DNA of 64,000 nt from assembly GCA_030698625.1 (NCBI GenBank), contig JAUYMS010000030.1:84016-148015 (forward strand). The letters are read 5' to 3'. This DNA is from Candidatus Omnitrophota bacterium. Lineage in GTDB: Bacteria > Omnitrophota > Omnitrophia > Omnitrophales > Aquincolibacteriaceae. The notes under the pieces are model-generated. The model was not told the DNA's origin, searched no databases, and was given only the letters and a program-made list of their open reading frames with translations. The translations under genes and the position numbers were made by a program. The first letter of the stretch is position 1, and each line of letters opens with the position of its first letter. Positions 51,511-60,678 of the stretch are shown here, piece by piece.

Positions 51511-54500
51511 TCTTACGGACACGGACGTGAAAGTGGAAGGACAGGAGGTCGAGGAGATCCGCGCTTTTATTCGGCGTAAGGTCAAGGATCTGGTTGTGCC
51601 GGCCTCGGTCTATCGCGTGCAGCTTAATAAAGACTTTGGTTTTAAGAAGGCCCGAGACCTTGTTCCCGCGCTGAGTGAAATGGGTGTGGATGCCTTGTAT
51701 TGCTCACCGTACTTTCAGGCCGAAAAGGGAAGCGCGCACGGCTACAACATCATCGATTGCAATGCGATAAATTGTGAGCTCGGATCCGAACTGGATTTTT
51801 CGAATTTCTGTGACGCCCTCAAGCGGCACGGCTTGAAGCAAATCCTGGATGTCGTCCCGAATCACATGGGGATTACGGGGGACAACAAGCTCTGGAAAGA
51901 TGTGCTCGAAAACGGACCGAGTTCGGTTTATGCCCACTTCTTTGATATCGACTGGTCCCCCATGAAAAAGGAATTGCAGGATAAAGTACTGCTGCCGATC
52001 CTGGGAGATTCTTACGGGCGCGTGCTTGAAAATCAGGAAATCAAGCTTGTCTACGATTGCGGGGAGTTTACCGTTCGGTACTGGGATCATCATCTTCCCG
52101 TTGCCCCCCGGACATACTCGTTGATTCTGGAATTTGGCCTCGAGAAATTGAAGCAGGAACTCGGCGAGGACAGCCCGGAGCTTGCGGAATATCTCAGCGT
52201 TATTACGGCTTTTCGGAATCTGCCTGCACGGACTGAAAAGAATGCCGGCCGGATCCGCGAGAGGCATAGGGAAAGAGAGGTGAGCAAAAATCGTTTGGCG
52301 GACTTGGCCAAGCGTTCGCGCGCCGTCAAAGAGTTTATCGAGTCGCGAGTTTCACTTTTTAACGGGAATAAGGGGGATGCCAGGAGCTTTGATGTGTTAG
52401 ACCAGCTCTTGGCCGAGCAGGGCTACCGCCTCGCTTTCTGGCGCGTTGCCAGCGAAGAAATAAACTACCGCAGATTTTTTGATGTCAATGATCTGGCGGC
52501 AATCTGCATCGAACATGAAGATGTATTCGAGTATCATCACAGACTTGTGTTTCGCTGGATCGCAGAGGGCAAGATACAGGGCCTGCGCGTAGACCACCCG
52601 GACGGCCTGTACGACCCGCCTGACTATTTCCGCCGGCTGCAGGAACGGTATCTTTTGGAATCCCTCTGCGAGGGGATCGAGCAGAATGATCCGAAGCGTG
52701 AGCGCTTTGCGGCAAATCTGCGCCCCGTGTTGAAAGAGGAGGAGTTCCTGACTTGCAAGCCGCTCTACGTTGTTGTCGAAAAGATCCTGGACCGGCGCGA
52801 ATCTCTGCCTGAAGACTGGAACGTGCACGGCACGGTGGGTTACGATTTTTTGAACGCCTTGAACGGCATCTTCGTGGACTCCCGTCATGAGCGGCCCTTT
52901 GACGCTATCTATGGCAAGTTTGTGGGAAGGAGACTTGACTTTGATTTTCTTGCGCATGAAAAAAAGAAGTTCTTTGCCCTTGTCCATATGGCGAGTGAAC
53001 TCAACAATCTGGGGCGGCGTCTTAACCTGATCTCCGAGAAGAACCGTCACTACCGTGATTTTACGTTAAACAGTCTGGTCGTTGCGATTCGTGAGGTTAT
53101 CGCAGCCTTTCCCGTATACCGAACTTATATTTCCCCGTTGGCGGCAGAGGTCTCAGCGCGCGACGAAAGGTATATCCGTATGGCGATTGAGAAGGCGAGG
53201 AAAAAGGCGCCGGCATTACCGAGCGCAATTTTTGAGTTTCTTCAGGATATTTTATTACTCAAAGTGATGCCGAGGATTGACCCCGAAGAAAAGATAGCCC
53301 TCCGCAATTTTATTTTGAGATTTCAGCAACTGACAGGCCCGATCACGGCCAAAGGCGTCGAAGATACGTCTTTTTATATCTACAATCGATTATTGTCTTT
53401 AAATGAAGTGGGAGGTTATCCCACTCACTTTGGGTGCACGGCCGAGGAGTTCCACCAGGAAAACATGCATCGCAATGCGCGCTGGCCGGCCGGGTTCATC
53501 ACGACATCGACGCACGATACGAAACGCAGCGAAGATGTCCGGATGAGAATCAACGTACTCAGCGAAATGCCTAAGGAGTGGGAAGAGTGCGTCCAGAAAT
53601 GGGCGGCTGAAAACGAACACCTTAAAACGAAACTGAACGAGGTCCTTCAGCCCGACCGGAACACCGAGTATTTCATTTATCAAACGCTCGTGGGTGTGTG
53701 GCCGGATGAGGAAATTGGCGAGCGGGGCGCCGCCGTTTTTGCCGAGCGCCTGTGCGCCTATTTCCAGAAGGCGAACCGCGAGGCCAAAACCGAGACAAAC
53801 TGGGTGAATCCGAATGAGGTCTATGAAAGCGCCGTTAAGAAATTTGTATGCGGCGTTCTTGAGAGGACGCCTAAGAATCGTTTCCCGCAAAGCTTTTTGG
53901 AGTTTGAAAAAAAGGTGGCTGTTTTCGGGAAATGGAATTCACTCGGGGCCCTTGTCTTGAAGTTGGGTTCCCCGGGAGTCCTGGATACCTATCAGGGAAC
54001 GGAGCTGTGGAATTATAGATTAGTGGACCCCGACAATCGTGAACCGGTTGATTTTAACCGGATTCGGAATCTTCACGCGGACGTTTTGAGCCAGACGAGC
54101 GGCGGAAAGGGCAGGGCCGTGGTGGAAACCTGGTTTCGTTCGCCCGAAGATGCGAGGATAAAGCTGGTCGTCTTTTCCGAGGGGCTGCGCCTGCGCCGCT
54201 CCCACCCCGAACTTTTTGTCGGGGGCGAGTATATCCCTCTAAAAGTGACGGGGGAGGCCGCTCGCCATGTCGTGGCTTTTTTACGCCGGTCGGGATCAAA
54301 ACTGGCTATTGCGGTGACCGGGCGATTTTATAGCCAACTGCCCTCACTCCGTGATGGTTTTCCGCTCGGCAAGAAAACTTGGGGAGATACAAAAGTGATG
54401 TTCCCTAAGGATATTGAACTGCCGCCGACTTTTCGAGACATTTTAACGCATCAAGAGATAGCTTCCGAAAAGGATTTCTTGCCTGTGGCCGGTCTATTTG

Positions 54501-54535
54501 AAAAACTACCTTTCGCCCTTCTCTTCCATGACTAG
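51503..54535 (+). CDS. treY: maltooligosyl trehalose synthase
   Basis: GH13 enzyme turning the reducing end of maltodextrins into a trehalosyl group. 1010 residues from ATG 51503 (AAAAGGAAAG upstream), longer than most TreY (700-930). Catalytic motifs: ILDVVPNHMGITGD (about 118), GLRVDHPDGLYDP (about 360), VVVEKILDRRESLPEDW (about 425) and TTSTHDTKRSEDVRMR (about 670). The extra length includes a helical insertion (about 250-300). Overlaps the unknown gene upstream and treZ downstream. Confidence 0.94.
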   Translation: MSDLTDTDVKVEGQEVEEIRAFIRRKVKDLVVPASVYRVQLNKDFGFKKARDLVPALSEMGVDALYCSPYFQAEKGSAHGYNIIDCNAINCELGSELDFSNFCDALKRHGLKQILDVVPNHMGITGDNKLWKDVLENGPSSVYAHFFDIDWSPMKKELQDKVLLPILGDSYGRVLENQEIKLVYDCGEFTVRYWDHHLPVAPRTYSLILEFGLEKLKQELGEDSPELAEYLSVITAFRNLPARTEKNAGRIRERHREREVSKNRLADLAKRSRAVKEFIESRVSLFNGNKGDARSFDVLDQLLAEQGYRLAFWRVASEEINYRRFFDVNDLAAICIEHEDVFEYHHRLVFRWIAEGKIQGLRVDHPDGLYDPPDYFRRLQERYLLESLCEGIEQNDPKRERFAANLRPVLKEEEFLTCKPLYVVVEKILDRRESLPEDWNVHGTVGYDFLNALNGIFVDSRHERPFDAIYGKFVGRRLDFDFLAHEKKKFFALVHMASELNNLGRRLNLISEKNRHYRDFTLNSLVVAIREVIAAFPVYRTYISPLAAEVSARDERYIRMAIEKARKKAPALPSAIFEFLQDILLLKVMPRIDPEEKIALRNFILRFQQLTGPITAKGVEDTSFYIYNRLLSLNEVGGYPTHFGCTAEEFHQENMHRNARWPAGFITTSTHDTKRSEDVRMRINVLSEMPKEWEECVQKWAAENEHLKTKLNEVLQPDRNTEYFIYQTLVGVWPDEEIGERGAAVFAERLCAYFQKANREAKTETNWVNPNEVYESAVKKFVCGVLERTPKNRFPQSFLEFEKKVAVFGKWNSLGALVLKLGSPGVLDTYQGTELWNYRLVDPDNREPVDFNRIRNLHADVLSQTSGGKGRAVVETWFRSPEDARIKLVVFSEGLRLRRSHPELFVGGEYIPLKVTGEAARHVVAFLRRSGSKLAIAVTGRFYSQLPSLRDGFPLGKKTWGDTKVMFPKDIELPPTFRDILTHQEIASEKDFLPVAGLFEKLPFALLFHD

Positions 54536-56354
54536 AACCGACATGTGGGAAATGCAATTCGGAGCAACGCGCGGAAATTTTTGCGTCTGGGCGCCGCGGG
54601 TATCACGGATGGATGTAAAGATTTTGAAGCACGGCGGCGTATATCCGATGAAAAGAGACGCTGAAGGTAATTTCTCCGTGTTTGTCGACAAAGCACGGCC
54701 CGGGGACCGCTATTATTATGTGATCGACGGCAACCGTGAAAGGCCGGATCCGGTCTCTGCTTTTCAGCCGGACGGTGTTCATGGCCCTTCCGAGATTGTT
54801 GATCACGCGGCCTACCGGTGGAGCGATGCGCGGTGGAAGGGATTGGGGCTCAGTGATTATATATTCTATGAATTGCATGTGGGCACGTTCACGCCCGCCG
54901 GGACCTTTGATGCGGTCATCCGGAAGCTGCCTTATCTGGGGAAATTGGGTATCACTTGTATCGAATTAATGCCCGTGGCGCAGTTTCCCGGAGCGCGGAA
55001 CTGGGGTTATGACGGCGTCGGGCTTTATGCCGTGCAGAATACTTATGGCGGACCTGACGGATTGCGCCGTCTGGTCGATGCCTGCCACCGGCAGGGGCTG
55101 GCTGTGTGTCTTGACGTTGTCTACAATCACCTCGGTCCCGAGGGCAATTATCTGCACGATTATGGTCCCTATTTCACGAACCGATATCACAATTCGTGGG
55201 GTGACGCGGTCAACTTTGACGGGGCAGACAGTGATCCAGTGCGCCGTTTCTTTATCGATAACGCCCTGTTCTGGGTGACGCACTACCATATCGATTGTCT
55301 GCGTCTTGATGCAGTACACGGAATCTACGACTTCGGCGCGACCCACATTCTGGAGGAATTGCAGCGGGCGGTGCAGGAGCAGGCGGGGCGTCTGCGGCGG
55401 AAGGTTGTTGTTGTGGCTGAGAGCGATCTGAATGACAGCCGCATCATTCGTCCCGTAAAGGCCGGAGGGTTCGGCCTGGATACCCAGTGGAGTGATGATT
55501 TCCATCATGCCGTTCATGTCACGCTAACCGGAGAAAAGAACGGTTATTACGAGGATTTTTCGGGGCTTACCGATATCGTTAAATCCCTGCGCAATGCCTT
55601 CGTCTATGACGGTCGATACTCGGTGTCCAGGGTACGAACCCACGGTAATTCAACTCACGGAATACCGGCCGAAAAGTTTGTCATCTGCACTCAGAATCAT
55701 GACCAGATAGGAAACCGTGCCTTTGGCGACCGCTTGTCGCAAACCCTCACTTTCGCGGAACAAAAAATGATAGCGGGCCTCCTGCTGTTTTCGCCGTATC
55801 TGCCGCTGCTGTTTATGGGAGAGGAGTACGGAGAGCCGGCCCCGTTTCAATATTTTGTCGATCACGGCGATAAGGATTTAGTGGAGGCGGTCAGAAACGG
55901 CAGGAAAAAGGATTTTGAAGCCTTCGGTTGGGATAAAATTCCCGACCCAAAGTCTAAAGCCACTTATGATAAGTCCAAATTGAATTGGAAGCTCGTCTCG
56001 AAGGGCCCCCATAAACATCTCCTGAATTTTTACGGTGACATGCTGGCTTTGCGGAAGAAATTCAAAATCGGTTCGAACCGGAACAGAAAGCAATTGCAGG
56101 TTGAATGTTCGGACAAAACGCAATGCCTTGCGGTAGGGTATCGGGAAGGGGCCAAGTCCGCCCCCTTCGCAATATTTTCGTTTTCGGATAAGCCGGTTAC
56201 CTTGAAATTACCGCTCGGCAGGAAGGCCTTTGATCCTGTGATCTATTCAGACGAAACGCGTTATGGAGGCAAGTCAAAAAATAAGCTAAAATGCCGTGCC
56301 GGCGAAATGACTTTGGCGCCGAAGAGTGCGGTGGTCGGCAGCGCCCGGCCTTAA
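54528..56354 (+). CDS. treZ: malto-oligosyltrehalose trehalohydrolase
   Basis: Releases trehalose from the TreY product. 608 residues from ATG 54528, overlapping the treY stop. An N-terminal CBM48-like domain (GATRGNFCVWAPRVSRMDVK) precedes the GH13 barrel with CLDVVYNHLGPEGNY, the nucleophile in LRLDAVHGIYD (about 260), acid in VVVAESDLND (about 297) and QNHDQIGNRAFGDR (about 390). A complete TreYZ pathway with treY; the debranching enzyme TreX is not in the window. Confidence 0.94.
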   Translation: MTRTDMWEMQFGATRGNFCVWAPRVSRMDVKILKHGGVYPMKRDAEGNFSVFVDKARPGDRYYYVIDGNRERPDPVSAFQPDGVHGPSEIVDHAAYRWSDARWKGLGLSDYIFYELHVGTFTPAGTFDAVIRKLPYLGKLGITCIELMPVAQFPGARNWGYDGVGLYAVQNTYGGPDGLRRLVDACHRQGLAVCLDVVYNHLGPEGNYLHDYGPYFTNRYHNSWGDAVNFDGADSDPVRRFFIDNALFWVTHYHIDCLRLDAVHGIYDFGATHILEELQRAVQEQAGRLRRKVVVVAESDLNDSRIIRPVKAGGFGLDTQWSDDFHHAVHVTLTGEKNGYYEDFSGLTDIVKSLRNAFVYDGRYSVSRVRTHGNSTHGIPAEKFVICTQNHDQIGNRAFGDRLSQTLTFAEQKMIAGLLLFSPYLPLLFMGEEYGEPAPFQYFVDHGDKDLVEAVRNGRKKDFEAFGWDKIPDPKSKATYDKSKLNWKLVSKGPHKHLLNFYGDMLALRKKFKIGSNRNRKQLQVECSDKTQCLAVGYREGAKSAPFAIFSFSDKPVTLKLPLGRKAFDPVIYSDETRYGGKSKNKLKCRAGEMTLAPKSAVVGSARP

Positions 56355-58205
56355 ATGATGAGAAAGACGGTTGCAATGAAATCGAACGGAAGCTATGAGC
56401 AGTTCACGGAGAAGGTGACGCAAAAACAATGGGATCGCATCGGTCTCGGCCGGCGGGCCGGTGTGGCCGTGCCCCTGTTCTCACTTTATTCCCGCCGCAG
56501 TGTTGGCATCGGAGAGATTCCCGATCTTAAAATCCTGGTGGATTGGTGCGTGAAAACGCAGATGAGCATCCTTCAGCTTTTGCCCATGAACGATGTCGGC
56601 TTTAACTTCCTGCCCTATGACAGCCAGAGTACGTTTGCGCTGGAACCCATGTACTTGTCTCTTGAAGAGATCCGGGGCGTCAAAGCCGCGGCCTATAAAG
56701 AGGATCTCGGGCGGCTGCACCGTGAATTTCCCACGGGGCAGGAGCGCATTAATTACGGCATTAAAGCCGCAAAGTTGGAGCTTCTGCTGCGCATGTATCA
56801 CGCCTGCGCCGCAAATTTGCCGAAGGCCTTCGAAGAGTTTGTGGAAACAACACGTTTCTGGCTGGATGATTATGCCGCCTACAAGGTGGCTAAAGAGGTC
56901 TTTAAAAATGCGGGGTGGCATGATTGGCCCGAGGCCCTTCGCAACTGTGACTCGAAAGCTGTCGAAGACTTGAGGCTGGAGAATGCGGAGGCAGTGCGCT
57001 ATCAAAAGTGGTTACAGTGGCAGCTCTATGAGCAATTTAAAGATCTGAGGAGCTATGCGGCCCGGGAAGGTGTTTTCTTTATGGGGGACATGCCGTTTCT
57101 CGTCTCCGGTGACAGTGCCGATGTTTGGGCGAATCAGGCGTACTTTAATCTCGATGCGGCTTCGGGCGCACCCCCGGACGACTCTTTTGCCGGCGGACAG
57201 CGCTGGGGAATGCCCCCCTACAACTGGCAGCGCGTTGCCGAACATGATTATGACTATCTTCGCGAGAAGCTCCGGTACGCAGAGCACTTTTACGACATGT
57301 TTCGGATCGATCATGCCGTCGGAGTCTTCCGGCTATGGACTATCCCCGGTGCGGAACCGATAGAAACGGCAGGGATAAACGGCAATTTTGAGCCCGCTGA
57401 CGAGAGTCAGTGGGAAGATCACGGGAGAAAGTTGCTGTCATTCATGATCGAGCACTCTAAAATGTTACCGTGCGCTGAGGATCTCGGCACGGTGCCGGAA
57501 TGTTCTTACCGTGTTTTGGAAGAATACGGTATTCCGGGGATAGACGTGCAGCGTTGGCTGCGCAAGTGGGGTGAGAGTTATGATTTCAAGGACCCGGCCG
57601 AATACCGGAAGAACTCGATCGTGGCTATTTCGACACACGATATGAGCCCGTTGGCGGCTTGGTGGCGGTATGAGGCCGGTACCGTGGACCGGATGATTTT
57701 CGAGCGGGCATGCGGGCGGTGCGGCATTGCTTTTGAGGACGTCCTGAGCGACCTCTTTGACACCGAGTCTTCTCATTACGGCCGGCTGCGCTGGAAGCCG
57801 GAGATGGATCATGAGGACAAACTCCTTCAGTGCGTCGGCAGTTCCAAAGAAGGCGCCGGGATCGTGCTGGATCTCTATCGGGGGTCCTTCGACGAGAAAC
57901 AGAAATTTCTTCATTACATAGGACTCAATGACGAAAATGAAGATGGATGGTCGAACGAGCTTGCCCGTGCTGCCCTGAAAAGGGCGAGTGAAGCAGCTTC
58001 AGTATTCTGTATTCAGCTGTTGCAGGATTGGCTTGTTCTCGATAACGTATTTGAGGGTGATCCCTGGAAGTGGCGTGTTAACATTCCCGCGACTCTCGGC
58101 CCCGACAACTGGTCGATCGTGATGCCCTTTGCTTTGGACGACCTAGCGGGTTTTAAGGCCACGCGGGAAATTCGAAGAATTCACGAAGAGACCGACAGGC
58201 ATTGA
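56355..58205 (+). CDS. malQ: 4-alpha-glucanotransferase
   Basis: GH77 amylomaltase, 616 residues, immediately after treZ (ATG 56355; ATG 56376 is an alternative). Motifs: RRSVGIGEIPDLKILVDWCV, SFAGGQRWGMPPYNW, nucleophile in MFRIDHAVGVFRLW (about 320), acid in CAEDLGTVPE (about 374) and ISTHDMSPLAAWW (about 428). It reshuffles short glucans and so feeds TreY with chains of suitable length. Confidence 0.93.
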   Translation: MMRKTVAMKSNGSYEQFTEKVTQKQWDRIGLGRRAGVAVPLFSLYSRRSVGIGEIPDLKILVDWCVKTQMSILQLLPMNDVGFNFLPYDSQSTFALEPMYLSLEEIRGVKAAAYKEDLGRLHREFPTGQERINYGIKAAKLELLLRMYHACAANLPKAFEEFVETTRFWLDDYAAYKVAKEVFKNAGWHDWPEALRNCDSKAVEDLRLENAEAVRYQKWLQWQLYEQFKDLRSYAAREGVFFMGDMPFLVSGDSADVWANQAYFNLDAASGAPPDDSFAGGQRWGMPPYNWQRVAEHDYDYLREKLRYAEHFYDMFRIDHAVGVFRLWTIPGAEPIETAGINGNFEPADESQWEDHGRKLLSFMIEHSKMLPCAEDLGTVPECSYRVLEEYGIPGIDVQRWLRKWGESYDFKDPAEYRKNSIVAISTHDMSPLAAWWRYEAGTVDRMIFERACGRCGIAFEDVLSDLFDTESSHYGRLRWKPEMDHEDKLLQCVGSSKEGAGIVLDLYRGSFDEKQKFLHYIGLNDENEDGWSNELARAALKRASEAASVFCIQLLQDWLVLDNVFEGDPWKWRVNIPATLGPDNWSIVMPFALDDLAGFKATREIRRIHEETDRH

Positions 58206-58206
58206 T

Positions 58207-59178
58207 ATGATTGATTCGATACGCATACTCCTCAGATCTCGCGACCCAGCCTTGCGGAAAAACCTCACCGGATGGTTTTCCGGCGAGGAGTACCAATGGA
58301 CTGAGGTGTCCACGGGGGATGAGATGAAACGCGCTCTCAAGGAGCGATTTTATCACGTTATTATCATCGACGCGGAGGCGGTGCCTGAGGGCGTGGAAGG
58401 ATGTGCCCGGAACCTTGAAGAATCTTATAAGGAGACGCCGGCGATAGTCGTCGCTCCGTCAGGAGTTGTAACAGAAAGCACTTTCGAGTCCCTTGCCGCG
58501 AGTTCGTTTTCATTCTTAGAAAAGCCCCTTAAGGAGGGCCCGGCCCGTGTCTGTATTGCCCAGGCGATACGGACTCAGAAACTCGTGTCCGAGAATCGTA
58601 AGATCCGTATGCAGCTCGAAGAGTTGAGTCTCAAGGATCCTTTTACTGAGACCTATAATGCGCACTATCTGGCCGAACGCTTGCCTGCAGAATTTAAGAG
58701 GGCAGAAAGATACGTTTACCCCTTGTCCCTGCTATTAATGGAAGTCTCTTCTATCAAGGAGCTGAGCAGGTCTCACAGCCGGGCTTTCTCGAACCGGATT
58801 CTGCGGGAGTTCTCGGGGTTTCTCATCCGCTTTGCGCGTGCTAACGACGTGATCATTCGCACCGGAGACGAAGAGTTTCTGGCGCTTCTTCCGGACACTC
58901 AGAAAAAGGGGGCGGTTGTCTTCGGGCTTAGGTTGCGGGATGCCGTCAAGGGTACGGCCTTTGCGGCCGACGGCGAGCAAATCAAGCTGAGCATAAGTCT
59001 CGGTTTGGCGAATTTTCCGGAGGACGGTGTTAAGAACGAAGCCAATCTCCTCGACTTGGCGCATCGGGCATTACATAAAGCTAAGGACGCGGGCGAGAAT
59101 GAACTGTTTGCGTTTAAGGGGATCTCCAAGGAAGACATTGCGAGTATCGTTAAACGGGTCGAGAAGGAGGAGCCATAG
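58207..59178 (+). CDS. response regulator with diverged GGDEF domain
   Basis: 323 residues: an N-terminal receiver (HVIIIDAEAVPEG, Asp about 52; conserved Lys in FLEKPLKEG), a short coiled linker and a GGDEF domain (LSLKDPFTETYNAHYLAERL onward). The signature is RTGDEEFLALLP, so the motif reads GDEEF rather than GGDEF, and the I-site is not clear. Diguanylate cyclase activity is doubtful; a GTP- or c-di-GMP-sensing role is possible. It lies 1 bp after malQ. Confidence 0.82.
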   Translation: MIDSIRILLRSRDPALRKNLTGWFSGEEYQWTEVSTGDEMKRALKERFYHVIIIDAEAVPEGVEGCARNLEESYKETPAIVVAPSGVVTESTFESLAASSFSFLEKPLKEGPARVCIAQAIRTQKLVSENRKIRMQLEELSLKDPFTETYNAHYLAERLPAEFKRAERYVYPLSLLLMEVSSIKELSRSHSRAFSNRILREFSGFLIRFARANDVIIRTGDEEFLALLPDTQKKGAVVFGLRLRDAVKGTAFAADGEQIKLSISLGLANFPEDGVKNEANLLDLAHRALHKAKDAGENELFAFKGISKEDIASIVKRVEKEEP

Positions 59179-59841
59179 GTGAATAAACGTTATCTTATCG
59201 GCGGCGCACTCGTCGTTCTTACTATAGTAGGCGTGGTCCTCTTCCTTAAGAAGCAGCCCGCGATGGAGGCGATCGCCGGTGCGAATTATTCGGCGGCGAA
59301 ATCCATCGGCCGCCAGGGTGCCCTCATTCATATGCTGGAATTCAGCGATTTTCAGTGCCCCGCCTGCCGTGCCGCGCAGCCGACCGTCAAAGAAGCCGTT
59401 CGGCTGTATGGAAACGATATGCGGGTGGATTTTCGCCATTATCCGCTGAGCGGACACAAATGGTCGGCGCTTGCACATCAGTCTGCCGAGTGTGCCGCGA
59501 AGCAATACCGTTTCTGGGGCTATCATGACCGTCTCTTCGATGATCAAGCGCTCTGGTCTAAGTCAGACGACCCGACGGCGATATTCCTGGGTTACGCCAA
59601 AGCCATGGGCTTGGATCTCGAAGGTTTTGCTCAGTGTCTGGCCGATGAGACCGTACGCGATAGCATTCTGGAGGAAAAAGCGCAGGGCAATGACCTGAAG
59701 GTAAGTTCGACGCCGACCTTCTTCGTCAATGGCGAGCGCTTTGTGGGCCATATTGAGCTTAAAGAAAAGGGGATGCCCTTTATTCGAAAGAAACTGGGAT
59801 TGCCTGATCTGAAACCGGAAGAAAGCGTTGCCGCGAATTAA
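59179..59841 (+). CDS. DsbA-like periplasmic thiol oxidoreductase
   Basis: 220 residues from GTG 59179, with AAGGAGG upstream. An N-terminal anchor (LIGGALVVLTIVGVVLFL) holds a DsbA/BdbD-like thioredoxin domain outside the membrane. Active site FSDFQCPACRAAQP (CPAC, about 57-60), cis-Pro loop SSTPTFFVNGERFVG. Likely forms or isomerises disulfides in exported proteins. It overlaps the MauE-like gene by 14 bp. Confidence 0.9.
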   Translation: MNKRYLIGGALVVLTIVGVVLFLKKQPAMEAIAGANYSAAKSIGRQGALIHMLEFSDFQCPACRAAQPTVKEAVRLYGNDMRVDFRHYPLSGHKWSALAHQSAECAAKQYRFWGYHDRLFDDQALWSKSDDPTAIFLGYAKAMGLDLEGFAQCLADETVRDSILEEKAQGNDLKVSSTPTFFVNGERFVGHIELKEKGMPFIRKKLGLPDLKPEESVAAN

Positions 59842-60316
59842 ATTCTTTTTTATCCTTAGCCGGAACGCCCCTTTTCTTTGGTTCCTGGCGCGCGTGTTTG
59901 TCGGGTTAGTTTACGCTTACGCGGGTTTTTCTAAACTCATGGAGCCGGTAGAGAATTTTCGCGGAGCGATCACGCAGTTCGAAGTTCTCCCCATGCCGAT
60001 CATTCCGATGGTGGCGCATGTCCTGCCGTGGGTGGAGCTCATTGTCGGGATTTTTCTCATCCTGGGTTATGCGCCGCGCTTGAGTGCCGCCGGCCTGGCC
60101 GTGCTCTCCGGTATGTTTTTGGTCGTGCTTGGAACGAGCAAGTTCGTCGTCGGTTCTTTTGGGCTTACCTGCGGTTGCTTCGGTGAGCGCGGCATTCAAC
60201 TTAGTTTTACCCAGATCTTTCTGCTCGATATCTTCGATTTCTGCCTAGCCTGGGGCATCTACCGCCGCAAGGACCATCTGTGGAGTCTGGGTGGTCTCCT
60301 CGGTCGCGCCCGCTAA
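59828..60316 (+). CDS. MauE/DoxX-like membrane protein
   Basis: 162 residues from TTG 59828, four transmembrane helices. The conserved FVGLVYAYAGFSKLMEPVENF start and the paired-Cys LTCGCFGE near the third helix match the MauE family. Such proteins are paired with periplasmic thioredoxin-like partners and are thought to pass redox equivalents across the membrane, in the way VKOR or DsbB does. The overlap with the DsbA-like gene supports that. Repeat copy 3 begins 7 bp after its stop. Confidence 0.85.
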   Translation: MPRIKFFFILSRNAPFLWFLARVFVGLVYAYAGFSKLMEPVENFRGAITQFEVLPMPIIPMVAHVLPWVELIVGIFLILGYAPRLSAAGLAVLSGMFLVVLGTSKFVVGSFGLTCGCFGERGIQLSFTQIFLLDIFDFCLAWGIYRRKDHLWSLGGLLGRAR

Positions 60317-60323
60317 CGGCGCG

Positions 60324-60678
60324 CGAGGCGAAAACCAGGCTGTCGGAAACGCTTCGGATTTCTTGGCCTATCCTGCCCATCAAAGTCTTGCTGAAAACCG
60401 GTGACTTTGATACCCGCTGATACGGCCAGAGAACTCCTCTGCATGTTTCTGACAGCCTGGTTTTCACCTCTCGGGCATGCGATGCTTGGGGCAAGAGACA
60501 GGACGGACAGGGAATACTCCGGAAAAACAATCAGCGCTTCTTGCGGAGACGAGGTGATAAATTTTTGGGGCGACAGTCCCAAAAATTAACTCCGAGCGCA
60601 GCAGCGCGTTTTGGAGGAGTGTTTCCTGGCCGTGCTTCGTTGGCGTTTCGGACCGACTTGTTTTCATCTCGCAGCGCG
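60324..60678. repeat. palindromic repeat element, copy 3 (most complete)
   Basis: Palindrome A at 60324-60471 and palindrome B at 60497-60640, followed by an A half-arm at 60645-60678 that is 31 of 34 identical, in inverted orientation, to the left end of copy 1 (17857-17890). The element therefore has inverted ends. Arms of A read AAAACCAGG and CCTGGTTTT where copy 1 has AAAACAAGG and CCTTGTTTT, a paired change. It starts 7 bp after the mauE-like stop. Confidence 0.87.

Noticed and set aside
17857-60678. CRISPR array as an explanation for the repeats
   Set aside because: The repeats are long single palindromes at three distant loci, with no regular spacing, spacers or cas genes.
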